This document shows, in pieces, positions 53,632-64,000 of a stretch of 64,000 bases of DNA. Numbering within the stretch: position 1 is the first letter of the stretch; each line of letters begins with the position of its first letter. The notes beneath the pieces were generated by a model. That model was given only the letters and a program-made list of their open reading frames with translations. It was not told the origin of the DNA and ran no database searches. The stretch is from the NCBI GenBank assembly GCA_932521035.1, contig OW051494.1, positions 8,604,001 through 8,668,000 of the forward strand, given 5' to 3'. The stretch is from Oscheius dolichura (lineage: Eukaryota; Nematoda; Chromadorea; Rhabditida; Rhabditidae). A program made the position numbers and the translations under genes.

Positions 53632-54214
53632 CATAAAATCTCAGAATGACCATAAAATCTCCCAATCTCTTTTTTTGTATTACCTTTGAATTAATAGTTT
53701 CCCGATAAACCTTCCATGGATAAAGCGTAATGTCATATATTTCGGTGTTAAAAACTCCCTGGCAAGTTACTGAAGCCATAAAACGAATGATTAAACCGAC
53801 CTTATAACATTTACAGCTGGTCAGAATCAGGGTTTAGCTGGGGCCGGTGGTCGTGGTTAGATCACTCCATAGAAATACAATTTGGGGGGATACGGTGGTA
53901 AGATCACTCCGGCGGGCCATGTCGAAAGGCTGGCAAGGCTATGACCGGGCCTTTGCCGCAAATGCTTTGCACATGTATGCCATAAGATTACTAATAGTTT
54001 AGGACGGCGTTTTCCTCAGAATGGGAACAGATTTGAGCCGTATTAGTCACAATACCGGACAGCGGAAGTCATTCCAAGGGAACTGGCTGTAAAGAAGAAG
54101 GAAAAGCGTGATAGTAAACACGAAACCTTTATTACTACTAATAAATAATAATAAAGAACAACACAAAAATAGAAACAAACACGAGATATTTTACGAGAGA
54201 GCTTTATACTACCC
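53632..54214. other. Intergenic, no gene seen
   Basis: AT-rich spacer between two converging genes. A short duplicated ATGACCATAAAATCTC lies at about 53626-53660. Nothing else is recognised. Confidence 0.4.
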
Positions 54215-57200
54215 TTAGACATATTTGGCGCAGACGCCTCCCTTGATCTCGTCGCCGTGAGGACTCTCTGTCATGTCGCATCGGATGTCATTCCATCTTC
54301 CAAAGTCGCGACCCTCCACCCCTCCAGTGTAAATCTGCATGCACCATTCATTGTTATTTCTATAAAATACACATAGTTAAACAATGGGGGGTTACAGGAA
54401 CCAGAGCCAAAAAAAAGAAAAAAGCAATACAACTCACATATTATTTGGCTCGTTAGTTGACGTTTCCCAATTGGCCGTGACTACTTGCCTTCCATCTATA
54501 CTCCAATAGAATGGCCCTCCGTCATCTTTTCTCTGCCCTCCCAGCCACATGGCTCCTTGTTTCACCGGGCTGGCGTCTTGCATTAACTGGATGATCAGGG
54601 ACTGCTCGTCGGAGCTTTCCATCGGTGCCAGGACAGCTCCAAAAGTACCACAAAAATTCAAGGCCTGCTCATAATTCTTCCGTTCCAGTTCCGTCGTGAA
54701 TGCCTTGATGCACATCAGGCGTCCATCGTCACGAGTAAGACGGGCCCAGTCGTTATCGCACAGCTTGTAGGCCTGATCTTCGGCTGAGATTCCCGATCCG
54801 CAGACTGAAAACAAACGATAATAATTACTGTAATTAACAAAGAGAAAACTGCTGGAGGACCCCTGCCTATTACCGTATCCAGGAGGGGATAACGAAGCTT
54901 TTTCAGGCTCCTTCTGGGCCATTCCCTGGGTTATTTTCCGGCTAGGACGCTTACAATAGCGTCAGGAAGATTCTCCAAAGAGAATTCCCCGAACAAATCC
55001 GCAAAGATCTATCCATTCTTGTTAGTTCCAGTCTCGTCCCCAAGACGCCCGTCTAGGGAACCACCTCGTCGGAGCGGAAGCCGAGGGACTGTCTCATGGC
55101 CATGGAGACACTTGGCCATTGTGGGCCCATGAGTCTTTGGGAAACGGCGTCGGCCCTCGCTTGCCCTTGGGTCCTCTTTGGGAATGGGCTAAAGTAACCC
55201 AACCCAACAATGAATGTGACGGTGACAGTCCCTATAACAGACAGAAACTCAGCAGCTGCATACCTGTATGCCCTCGAAAGTATGCGGGAATGTCTAGCAA
55301 GACATGATTGGGGCTGCCTTTCCGAATTGCCTTCGGTATCGCCAGAGCTTGATCGTAGACAATGTGTCGCGGCTCCATATCGTTTTCCGAATGCTTCGGT
55401 CTACCGGGGAGCCACAGTCCGGAGAATAGCGCCGTCCTCGTTTCATTCCCGTCTACAGTCATCCAATTCGTCCATGGCTGATTCTTATCCGGCTTATACT
55501 TTTGAATAGCCGTCCTGGCGTAATCATGCTCAAATGGCGTTCCGGCAATGGCTCCATCCATGCCCTCACGGCGCGTATCACTCAGCGGAGAAACCACACG
55601 GTCGTGGTCGCTGAACCACTGAAAATATAGAGATAAATACAAAACAATATGATCCGCTTTAACACCCAGAGAGAGTCCGCAGGCCCCTCTTCCCCTCCCC
55701 ATTGCCCCTTCGCCCGGTGCTAAACTCTAAAGCCAGTGCGCGATCCCAATTCGATTGGAGAGCCTTTATATGACCTGGCTTTTTTGGTCTAACCTTCAGA
55801 AATGGTTCGGAACGGTGTGTTCTTTGAGATCAGGTCGATACTTTCATTTCCGAACCATGTGAGACTACCCAACCGACTCTCAAGCGGCCAACCCGGGCAA
55901 TCTACGAGTACGGTCTATGGGGAAGGGTTTAGAGGACGCCGCCGCGGAAAAGCCAGCATCCGCCTCCATTTTCCATCAACCCGGATGTCCACGACCACTA
56001 AAACAACGGGGGCTCCCTCTCGGCTGGCTTGGTTTGCGATTGTGTTATCCAAAAAGAGCGGTAGGGAGTCGCCTAGTCGCACCCAGTCACCAATGGGTTA
56101 AAATATCTTGTCTTCTAAAAGTCCGCTCCAATTCGTCGTCGTACCTGGCAATGCTTGTGAAGCCTGGCCACGTCGACCTCGGAGAAGACGGACAACGATT
56201 GAATATAGCAGGTGCCTTTGTAGAATTGGGCGGCCAGCTTGAACTGATTCTTGTAGACGTCGCACTCGTTTTCGAAGACTCGGTGCGTCTTCATCCCGGT
56301 GGACAGGCAGAAGGAGTTGGCCTTATTGTCTCCTTTCGCCGGTTTTCTCTTTCCCGGCCGGTTCAGGTCGATCCCTCTGACCAAGATGACATGGAAGTTC
56401 TGAGGCGATCCGGTGAGCCAATACTTCCGACCAGTGAATCCGAGCTGACGAGGATTAATAGCTGAAATTTGTTATTTGAAGGAAATAAGAAGAGGTTGCC
56501 TACCACTGAGAATGTGGAAGAAAAAGCGTTCGGGGGTAGTGTCACTCGGCAGAAGTGCTCCAGTCTTCCTGCAATTGTACTCAGCTTCGGCCAATGTTTT
56601 CTCATCTTCGTGAAACTCGACGCAGACATCGCCGACAGGAAATTTTCCAGCAGGACAGAGATAGGTGATTTCTGAAATAGAAACATTGACTGGATTGAAT
56701 AATTCGTCAAGTACACGTTCTACGATAAATTCCCCCTTCTGGGAATCCCTTTGCGAGCCCGGAATACGGTGGGCCCGCCCAACCCAATTAAAGCGGGTTG
56801 AGAAACAGTCGAGTGGAACTGTGCAACCGTATTTCGCCTTTGCCGCCATTTCTTCCTGCTGCAGCCGGTTGCCGTCCGGTTGCACTCTTGTCGAAGCTAC
56901 GACCCGCCACCAAGCATGAAATTGAAGTGTCGAAATGGCTGGACTGGTCATAATCCGGCTAAGTCGGTCGACCACCATTTCTCACCCCCAAATGGGTCAA
57001 TTGCGGCTACAGATCGAATGACTTTCGAAGAAGCCAAAAACAACGTTTTGTAGAAGGTTCGCGCGCCCTAGGAAACCGACCAGGGACTGTATCGGAGAGG
57101 CTGAATGGTGCCAGGCGACGGCGCAGCTACAGTAGCCTTTGTAGAATGAGCAGCAGCTTACCATAATTGCAGGTAATCCTATCGCCGTCTTTTTTAGCGT

Positions 57201-57508
57201 CGATGAAGTCGGCCGGGTACATGTATTCGCAGAGCTCGGTCCATTCCTTCTCCGGTCCATCCACATCAAAAGTCAGCTTGCAGTAGTGTGCCTCGGTCCC
57301 GGCTGCTCCTTTTTCAGTCGAAAATGTTCCTTCGGCCGCGTATGTGTGATGTTCGCAGAGCCATTTCGCCGTATCCAGTGGGTCCTTGCTCATATCCCAA
57401 GTTGTTGCTTCTCCGGGATTTGGGAACTGAAAACGATGGTTTAGAAAGTGACAAAAGGCAGCAACCTACCATGAAGAGAAGTACGGCAAGCAAGGAGAAG
57501 ACGACCAT
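54215..57508 (-). CDS. Secreted multi-domain C-type lectin
   Basis: Exons on the minus strand start at 57508 (signal peptide MVVFSLLAVLLFM). They continue at about 57427-57160, 56673-56506, 56461-56151, 55620-55265, 54808-54436 and 54340-54215, all in phase. Domain 1 is a short Cys-containing region (WLCEHHTYAAEGTFSTEKGA, CEYMYPADFIDAKK). Then come two diverged CTLDs (CPAGKFPVGDVCVEFHEDEK, ALLPSDTTPERFFFHILSG; CDVYKNQFKLAAQFYKGTC, WFSDHDRVVSPLSD, ALFSGLWLPGRPK). A better-kept last CTLD follows: CIKAFTTELERKNYEQALNF, CGTFGAVLAPMESSDEQSLI, AMWLGGQRKDDGGPFYWSID, NNEWCMQIYTG and final VCAKYV. The exon at 54808 joins directly to the one ending 55265 by phase; the ATG at 54922 is intronic. A calcium-type EPN is suggested by TNEPNN. 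Confidence 0.75.
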
Positions 57509-57970
57509 CTTGAGAGAAGTGAAGTGGGCGAATGAAGGGAAGTGGAATGTGGGTTACGGTAAATGAACAAGTTACCCGACTTTTCCAGTCGAAACAGACC
57601 TTTTAACTTCGCTTTTGACCAATTAACGGTCTTTTTGTGTCAAAAAACGGTCAAGGGTTAATTCTTCGACCAAATGCAGGAGTTCATGTCTCCAGCCCGT
57701 GCACCTCCAAAAAGGAGGCGTGAACGTAAAAAGATGTTGATATTCAGCGAAACAACTACGTCTCCGTTGTCTTCCTCGGTTCCGGCATCTGCCGCCTTCA
57801 CTTCCTCCTCTGTATCGTCTTGTCCGCAAAGTAATTGGAATTCCACAGTAAAAGTGGACAGAGAGAGAAGACGAGCTGCAAGAATGCTCCAGTTTCCGAT
57901 GAAAAGAAGAGAAGAGAAATTTCCTTGAAAAATTTATTAGCCCGTAAAAAATACACAGAGAAAGTTATCG
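57509..57970. other. Intergenic with a possible small plus-strand reading frame
   Basis: An open frame with ATG at 57674 (MQEFMSPARAPPKRRRERKK, Ser-rich centre, basic end, stop near 57926) lacks splice or family support. Recorded as a possibility only. Confidence 0.3.
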
Positions 57971-58115
57971 CACCTCAGCTCCTTCGGCGTCTGCCATCGC
58001 CTCCTCCACCTCCTGTCCCTCGTTGCCCGTCTCCGCGTCCTCGCTGTCTCCTTCCAGAATCTGACCGTTTTTGATGAGCACGATTAGGTTTCCTTTAATC
58101 TGGTAATCTTTTTCT
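57971..58115 (-). CDS. Possible 3' exon of an acidic-tailed protein
   Basis: On the minus strand an open stretch reads DYQIKGNLIVLIKNGQILEG then a Glu/Asp/Ala-rich tail ending AMADAEGAEVR and a stop at 57971. AATAAA follows about 30 nt downstream, fitting a true 3' end. No clear acceptor or upstream exon could be placed, so only this part is listed. Confidence 0.35.
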
Positions 58116-58523
58116 TGTCCATCAATATCCCCCTTTCTTTAATCCCTTCATTCTTTCTTCCATTTTCCGCTGGGTATTATGTTTGTCGCTTATAGCATCT
58201 GTAAGATGCTTTTCTGGTTAGTTTACTTTGAAACTTTCAAAACAAAATCAATGTTTAGGCCGGATGCAAAGGAAGACGATGGAAAGGAAGGCGATGGATC
58301 GACGGCCGTTGGAGGAGAAGAAGAAAATAGGAGAAGAGTCTCCTCTCTAATCCACCAAAACGAATGAATGAACGGGAAAATCAGTGAAAGAGCCGGGGAA
58401 ATGGCCCCCTTCTGCTCTTCTCCCAGTCGTTTTTCAAATCCCGGCATCCTGGCTACCAGTTTAATCCCTTCTCACTTGCCCTGACAATCTGTCTTGACAA
58501 CCGCAGTCTCCACTTCTTCCACT

Positions 58524-59329
58524 ATGAATCTTCATGCGCCGGTCGGCCTCCCCTTTCGGCTGTTTCTATAATTGTCACTTTTCCAGCCACCCATTCCAAT
58601 AGACAAAAACTACATCATGTCCATAATACTGTTTGCCTTTTGGACTATAATTAAAACTACCGTATTCACTAGTCGGAACGACAAAATCGGAGAGGTGAGA
58701 GTCTTTTACTGTCTTTTTTTAAGGCTTTTATTGATATTCAAAGACTGTAAACGAACAATTCTTGAAATGTCCGTATAGCGCCATAAATTAGGAAGAATTA
58801 GTCACGTTTTTGGCATCTTCTGGAAAAGAATTGTATATATTTTAAAGTAATATAAGAGTTAATACGAGAAGAGAAAGCCGCTGCTTCAAACGCCACTCTT
58901 TTCGCGGGAAAAATAACAATAATCCTGATTCAGGTACCAACGGACAATTTGGCTGATTTGACTGAGCAGTTTCTCCGTTTCTTGGCCGTCGTTACCGTCC
59001 TCTTCCAGATGTTCGCGTTGACCTATGTGAATTTCCGCATCGTGCTGATAACCCTGGTCATTGATGCGGTTACGGTCGTCGAGCTGTGGCACCTGTTCGT
59101 GGCCTACTCGGAGTATCAAGAAGATCTAACCCACGCCTACACCTGGGATGTCTCCGTCATCGCCTTCCTGCTGGCCGTGCTCCAGGCACTCATCAACGCC
59201 TACTACCTGCTGGTCAAGTCCCGGATCAAGGAGGCCATGACGGACGAGGAGGCGAGGCGGGAGAATTTGAAAGAATTCAAACAAAATTGGCGGAAATTGG
59301 ATGTTCCGGGAAAAGATAAAGGCCCATAA
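58524..59329 (+). CDS. Small multi-pass membrane protein
   Basis: Exons: a probable first exon 58524-58541 (MNLHAP), then about 58587-58695 (PPIPIDKNYIMSIILFAFWT, IIKTTVFTSRNDKIGE), then about 58934-59329. Hydrophobic segments: MSIILFAFWTIIKTTVF, FLRFLAVVTVLFQMFALTYV, FRIVLITLVIDAVTVVELWH and VSVIAFLLAVLQALINAYYL. The charged C-terminus begins VKSRIKEAMTDEEARRENLK and ends in lysines, like an ER-type tail. Family not recognised. The first exon rests on phase only; initiation at the in-frame ATG at 58617 is the alternative. Confidence 0.6.
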
Positions 59330-59521
59330 ATGTTCTATTTTACAGCTATCCTTCCTTTTTTAGTCATCTGTTGGTTTAGAACCTGATTGATTGCTTTCGG
59401 GAGTGATTCAGAGCTGCGACGAAGACGGACAGTACAAGAGAAACAAGAACAATTACCGGACAATGCGTTGCTTTTTATTAGACACGCAAAAATAAAAGAA
59501 AAATGGCCGGAGGCGGCGGCA

Positions 59522-61519
59522 CTAGACGAAGCCGGCGAAGTGGTTGAGCTGCGGGTCGCGGACCTGGCCGGGGCACTGGCATTCTCCGTTGGTGCAGAAG
59601 GGATGGGCGTAGCCGCAGTTGGCAGCCGTGGCGCGGCACATCGGGTAGAACCTGAACGGGGATGGTTGGATGGACGAAAGGGACAGGGAGACTGACAGAC
59701 ACTGCTTGAAGGGGTGCCAGAGGGGGCAGCTGTCCGAGGCGCGATGGCTCCTGTCCTCCCACTGGGGACACTGGGGTCCGGGCTTCTGGAAGTTCGGTCC
59801 GCCGGGGATCCTCGACGGCGAGGGGGCTGCTCCTCCTCCGAAAGGCGGCTGGGGGCCCGGGGCGGCGACGCCTCCTCCAAACGGATTCCTGGATTCCTTC
59901 CACGGGACCGGCTGCTGTTGCTGCTGGTGGTAGCCAACGGGGCCTTCTCTACAATGCGCCATGTAGTTTCCGTCCTCCTGGAATTTCGGCTCGAAGTGCT
60001 CCTGACGGTGATTGAAGGAGGGGGCCCTTGCGGGAGGAGCTGCCATCTTCGGGGCGACTCCCGGCTTCTTCGACTTGGCTTCGAAGGGATTCCCGCCAAA
60101 GGGGTTCTTCCTTTCCTGCTGTGTCGGGAGCAGGGGGCCGGCGGCACTCATCCAGGCCTTCTCCGCCTCCATCTCCTTGTGCACTTCTTCATCCCAGCCA
60201 GAAGTTTTCAGTTCGGGATTCGGGACCGGGAAGCTGTCCCATCCGAGGCCCGTCTTCGGCATCGTCTCCTCCTCCTCCATGTCGCCGTCGCCGTCCCATC
60301 CGCTGTCTCTTGGCGTGTCCTCCCATCCGCTCTTCTTCGGCACATCCTCCTCCACCTTCTTGACGGCCACCTTGACCACGTAGTCCGTCGTCTTCTTCAG
60401 CGGCTGCTCGGCCATCCTCTTGTTGATCTCCTTCATCCTCTCCAGCATCTCCACGAGAGTTTTCTTCAATCCGTCCATCTGCCCGCTGGCGGTGTCCTCC
60501 TGCCGGGCCAGCGGCTCCTTCTCCTCCTGCTCCTTGTCGATGGGCAGCTGGATGGCAATCTCCGCCAGGTTGCGGAAGGCGGGATCGGTGTCGGCCGGGT
60601 GGAAGATGCCCAGGTCCCAGTCGTCTGCCAGTTCGTCGAAGAGCAGGTCGTATTTTCCCTCGTCCGTGACGAGAACCAGCAGGCCTGACTCGATGCCGGC
60701 TACCACGTTCAGAGCCCGCTTGGAGATCTCCTCCTCGAAGCAGCTGGCCGACTGCTGGTTGCTGATGTGCATCACTTCACAGTTTTGGGTGTCCTCCATC
60801 AGGCGGATCACGTCGTCCGGGGTGTGGCGGACATCACAGCAGAAAAAGAAGCGCAGAAGGGTCAGCGCCAACTGCGAGGTCACCTGAAATTACTGGTTAA
60901 AGAGTTTAACCATTTAGGATTGTTATAAGAAGGTGTAGCGGTCGCTCTATTGATTCTCAAAAAAATAAAGGCGCGGATAGCCGGCCGCCGCTATTCACAC
61001 CACGTGTAGACGAAACCCACGAGCTGCTGAGAAACGGTGTCAAGGGGACCCCAAGAAACAGCGCAACAACGTGAAACGGGCGGGCGCACTTGTTGGAGTC
61101 GCCCTGGCCGATAAAATGGTGTGCCAGCCGCATCAGCGCATCCAAATGAATGGCCACTGTCTACTTCCAACGGCAAGGCAAAGTGACAACTTTCAGAAAG
61201 TAGCAACGGTGGCTCATTCTACTCTACGGCACGCTGTCAACCGTCCGAACCCGTGCACCTTGTAACCAAGAAGACAAACTCACAAATTGTAAGAGATTCT
61301 CGATGCCGGAACGGGGCAGAGTCACGGAGTGGAAATTGTAGAAGACGTAGCCAACTGTCGGCTTCTTGGCATCGCCAGTGGATCCGCCGCTCGGAGACTT
61401 CGACTGCTGAACCATCCAGGAGAGCAGCAAACGATAGAATGAATCGCTTTCCGGGACAGAATCCAGTCCGGTAATAGTCCCGTCATAACCTCGTAAAACT
61501 TGTCTACTCGTCTTGTCGC
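59522..61519 (-). CDS. Protein with C-terminal Cys/His region like ZC3H14/Nab2 zinc fingers
   Basis: The minus-strand coding region starts upstream of about 61519 (start codon not found). First readable exon: GYDGTITGLDSVPESDSFYR, LLLSWMVQQSKSPSGG, VGYVFYNFHSVTLPRSGIEN. A large exon from 60883 follows: LALTLLRFFFCCDVRHTPDD, then an acidic/Lys region with SGWEDTPRDSGWDGDGD repeats, NPFGGNPFEAK and a Gly/Pro-rich stretch with NPFGGG. A short intron (about 59652-59700) is inferred from its borders. The end has CPLWHPFKQFYPMC, CGYAHPFC and ECQCPG, resembling the CxxxxHPxxxC knuckles of Nab2/ZC3H14 poly(A)-binding proteins, but the full C-C-C-H spacing is not clear. GC content and codon bias are high, suggesting strong expression. 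Confidence 0.6.
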
Positions 61520-61918
61520 CTAATGAAAAGTGGATTAGACCATTTCTAGAGGGGGAAGGGTGTAGGGTCGGGGGAAACTGAACCAGATGGAGACGGTTTT
61601 GGGGCGAGATGGCCAGACGAGGAGAATGAGGAGGAGGTAGAAGAGGAGCCGGACAACTAGGACTGAGAAGGGAGGGAGCGGCAGATGAGGAGGAGGAAGA
61701 AGAGAGATACTGTAAAAGAGCTCAGAAGGCTCAAAGGAGTCTTGTCTCTTCGAGCAACAATCCAGAGGAACTCATCCCGACACCTCTCCCCCTCTCATTT
61801 GTACCATAAGACCCAATAAAACTAATGAAAGGAGATTCATTTCGTGGACATATGTGAGGCAAGTGACAGTAACGATTAAAACACACCGGAGATTTACACA
61901 GGGGAAATACAGACTGGC
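61520..61918. other. Upstream of the Cys/His protein; possible unplaced first exon
   Basis: Pyrimidine-rich on the minus strand, with several AG acceptors. The only nearby ATG on that strand is followed at once by a stop. It probably contains leader sequence of the Cys/His protein gene and the 3' flank of skr copy 3. Confidence 0.35.
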
Positions 61919-62687
61919 TTAGGCTTCAACCCATTCGAAGCGTTTCTTCAATTCAGCCTCCTCTTCTGGAGTGAAGTCATTCTCCAGGCAGTAGACCTCG
62001 CGCAGCTCCTCGACGGTCTTTCCTGTGGCCATATTGGCTATTTTTTGAGTAATAATCTCAATTAGGCCAGGAATGTCGAGGTAGTTTGCTCCCTGAAAAT
62101 ATATATTGATTAAAAAAATGTGGAAATCAAAAAATCTGGAAGGAAACCGATGAGAAAGTGGAACCGGGCGGATTGGCGCGCTCGCACCCGTAAAATCTCG
62201 GCAGCTCGGAGCTATGGATAGAGCGCGCGTACCGTAGTGCTAGAGGCAAGGTGAGAAAGCCGCAATTCTCCCGTTATGGTAAAGGAAATAAGTGAATAAA
62301 ACCTACAAGAAGCACGGCCATGAGCTGCTCGTTGGTTATCTCCAAGTATTCTTCGTCAGCAGGTGTCAAGTCGATACGCTGATCTTCGTGTTCCTCCTTC
62401 GGCTTGAACACTTCTCCTTTGTGTGTCTCGCACCATTCGAGGATCTTACGGAGGGTCCAGCCATCGACGTTGCTCACAGGAAGGGCGTCACTGAGAGCCT
62501 TGTCCTCGGGGTCGGTGATTCCCAAGTCGGACACCATCTTTTTCAAGAGGTTCGACTGAAAGGCGACGTCCTCGAGGACATCGATCTTCTCCTTGTCATT
62601 GGCCTCGAGGGTGAACTTCATCATCTTCCTGACGGGGACTTCGGGAGCGGGAGCGGGAGCAGTGTCAGCGGGAATCTCGATAGACAT
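61919..62687 (-). CDS. SKP1-related protein (skr), copy 3
   Basis: Two-exon skr gene, closest in its second exon to copy 1. N-terminus MSIEIPADTAPAPAPEVPV, then MKFTLEANDKEKIDVLEDVA, FQSNLLKKMVSDLGITDPED, GWTLRKILEWCETHKGEVFK, EDQRIDLTPADEEYLEITNE. Second exon: GANYLDIPGLIEIITQKIAN, TGKTVEELREVYCLENDFTP and ends RFEWVEA. Its intron and the intron of copy 1 share a GGGCGGATTGGCGCGC...CACCCGTAAAATCTCGG block. An SCF adaptor by family; intact. Confidence 0.92.
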
Positions 62688-64000
62688 GCTGAGGTAGGTA
62701 GTTACACTGAAACAGGGGGGAGTCTGTGGAGTTTTGAAGAGTTTTAAGGACGGGACGAGGGATAAAAAGAGGAGAGCAAACAAGAGACCTATACCCCTGA
62801 TGAAATCAGCAGAAACTAGGAGAAATTCGCAGAAATTCGCGCGCGAGAAAGTTCCCGGCTGGAAAAAGTGACAAAAAATTGGATACAGTAATCCGTTTTT
62901 AATGCATAAATCAGGCGTTGTGGGACCTTTTGCCGGCAAATGGCCATGATTTTCTGGTTTTCAGCGACGAGATTGAAAATCGGAGAAATTTGACCCAAAA
63001 TCGGCCCAAGAGGTCCCAAGACGATGGAGCATTTCTTTGGAAGAGGAATATTTTGAGAATCTCTGGCTTTAGGTAATTCATTAGTGATCTAGAAAGTTTT
63101 TTCCGAAGATTTTCCAGCGGGGACTAGTCGTAGGCGCGGTACAGCTTATAATTTCTCACTATTACGCAGGAAGTCCAAATAAAATACGAGAAAATGGAGT
63201 CTGTGATCTTCTTTGAACGAATATTTCGGCGAATTGTAGCCAGGGTAAAAAGAAAGGTCAAAAATACCGGTTCCCACCGGCCTGGTAAGACTCCAAATGG
63301 AGACTTTTTGAAGGGAAGAAAGCGGAATGAATTGCTTGGAGCAGGCAAATTTCAAGGGAAAACGAGCCAGCTTCGCTTTGATAAGAGAATAATCGAGAAG
63401 GAAAGGAAAGGGGGAGTACAGTCAGTGGGTTGGTTTGTGAGCCAGGGAGCTCCCCTTGTTGGACACGTCGCATTGTGACGGGAGAGAAGGAAGTGACTCA
63501 CCCCCGTTGCCTGTGATAAATGAGCGGGCTGGCAGGTCAAAGAATACGCCGAAAAACTTCGGTTTGCACTAGAAAAGAGCCGTTTCTAGTTTAAACATGT
63601 GTAAAAAAGGGAGCCGGCGTCCCCTTGTGCCCTTTTCGACATTGCGAACCAAGACGGCGGCGACTGTCCGCCGCCTATGATGGTATCCTACCCGTGGTAG
63701 TTCATATTTTTTGCCGACAAATTTTAAAAAAACGGAAATTTATACAGTTTTAATCGTTTTTTTATTGAATAGGGCGAAAAATATGACCAGAAAAACATTT
63801 GTTTTTGAAAAACTGCGGCGCCACGGGAAGGAAGCGCTGACTCATTAGAGCAAATTCAAAAACATGCTTCGAAAAGTGGATTTTTAAATGTTTTCTACTA
63901 TTTTCTACTAAACTATTGAGAGAACGGATTGCTTTCATAATTTAGAAAGGATGTTTTGAAGAGAAATAAAAGAAAAAAGGGAGAGGTTGAGAAATTGGGA
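62688..64000. other. Intergenic to window end, no gene seen
   Basis: It contains the skr copy 3 promoter region and AT-rich sequence. The open frames around 63194-63540 overlap on both strands and show no splice or family support. Confidence 0.4.

Noticed and set aside
54434..54922. Separate gene starting at the ATG at 54922
   Set aside because: The stretch before 54808 has no signal peptide, and exon phases join the exon at 54808 directly to the one ending at 55265, making it part of the multi-domain lectin.
59714..60688. Long plus-strand open frame of 324 codons
   Set aside because: It is the antisense shadow of the GC-rich large exon of the Cys/His protein. Its content is leucine- and serine-rich without domain signal.

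Overview
This window reads as nuclear DNA of a free-living-type rhabditid nematode. The signs are short introns (about 37-60 nt) ending in TTTCAG, start codons placed directly after an AG acceptor (as in spliced-leader trans-splicing), scattered TTACTGTAG-type motifs, and nematode families: a gly-3-type GalNAc transferase, skr genes, C-type lectins and a tandem chemoreceptor array. The species cannot be named from the sequence alone.

Layout. 1.3-5.1 kb (+): a complete 13-exon GalNAc transferase (gly-3 type). One of its introns carries, on the opposite strand, a class II tRNA with anticodon CCC, matching the nematode V-arm (nev) tRNA-Gly. 6.1-14.4 kb (+): two tandem paralogues of an unrecognised secreted protein with matching exon structures; their introns hold a hairpin minisatellite and several foldback elements. 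15.3 kb (+): a 55-residue peptide gene with a TATA box. 16.8-25.9 kb (-): a large Mesh-type adhesion protein (NIDO, AMOP, vWD, sushi, TM), with a REEP/YOP-1 gene nested in one intron on the opposite strand. 27.1-28.2 kb (-): a TMEM272-like membrane protein. 29.1-39.5 kb (+): four tandem seven-helix receptors, interleaved with a small secreted-protein gene and its broken copy, one C-type lectin and SKP1-related fragments, followed by a solo LTR. 40.1-45 kb (-): two intact skr genes, one skr pseudogene and repeated skr-flank modules, then a multi-pass membrane protein (45.0-46.5 kb). 47.0-51.5 kb (+): a second lectin and a broken third one, with a small Ala/Thr-rich gene lying in the gap. 51.6-52.0 kb: an inverted partial copy of the membrane-protein gene. 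52.2-53.6 kb (+): an orphan secreted protein. 54.2-57.5 kb (-): a multi-domain lectin. 58.5-59.3 kb (+): a small multi-pass protein. 59.5-61.5 kb (-): a protein with a C-terminal Cys/His region like a CCCH zinc finger. 61.9-62.7 kb (-): a third intact skr.

The genes do not form one pathway. The window mixes single-copy housekeeping genes (gly-3, REEP, Mesh) with fast-evolving nematode accessory families: receptors, lectins, SKP1-related adaptors and orphan secreted proteins. The accessory part is shaped by local duplication, probable gene conversion, TTAA-flanked and foldback elements, and decay. All exon structures are manual reconstructions from splice consensus and phase, checked against paralogues where possible.
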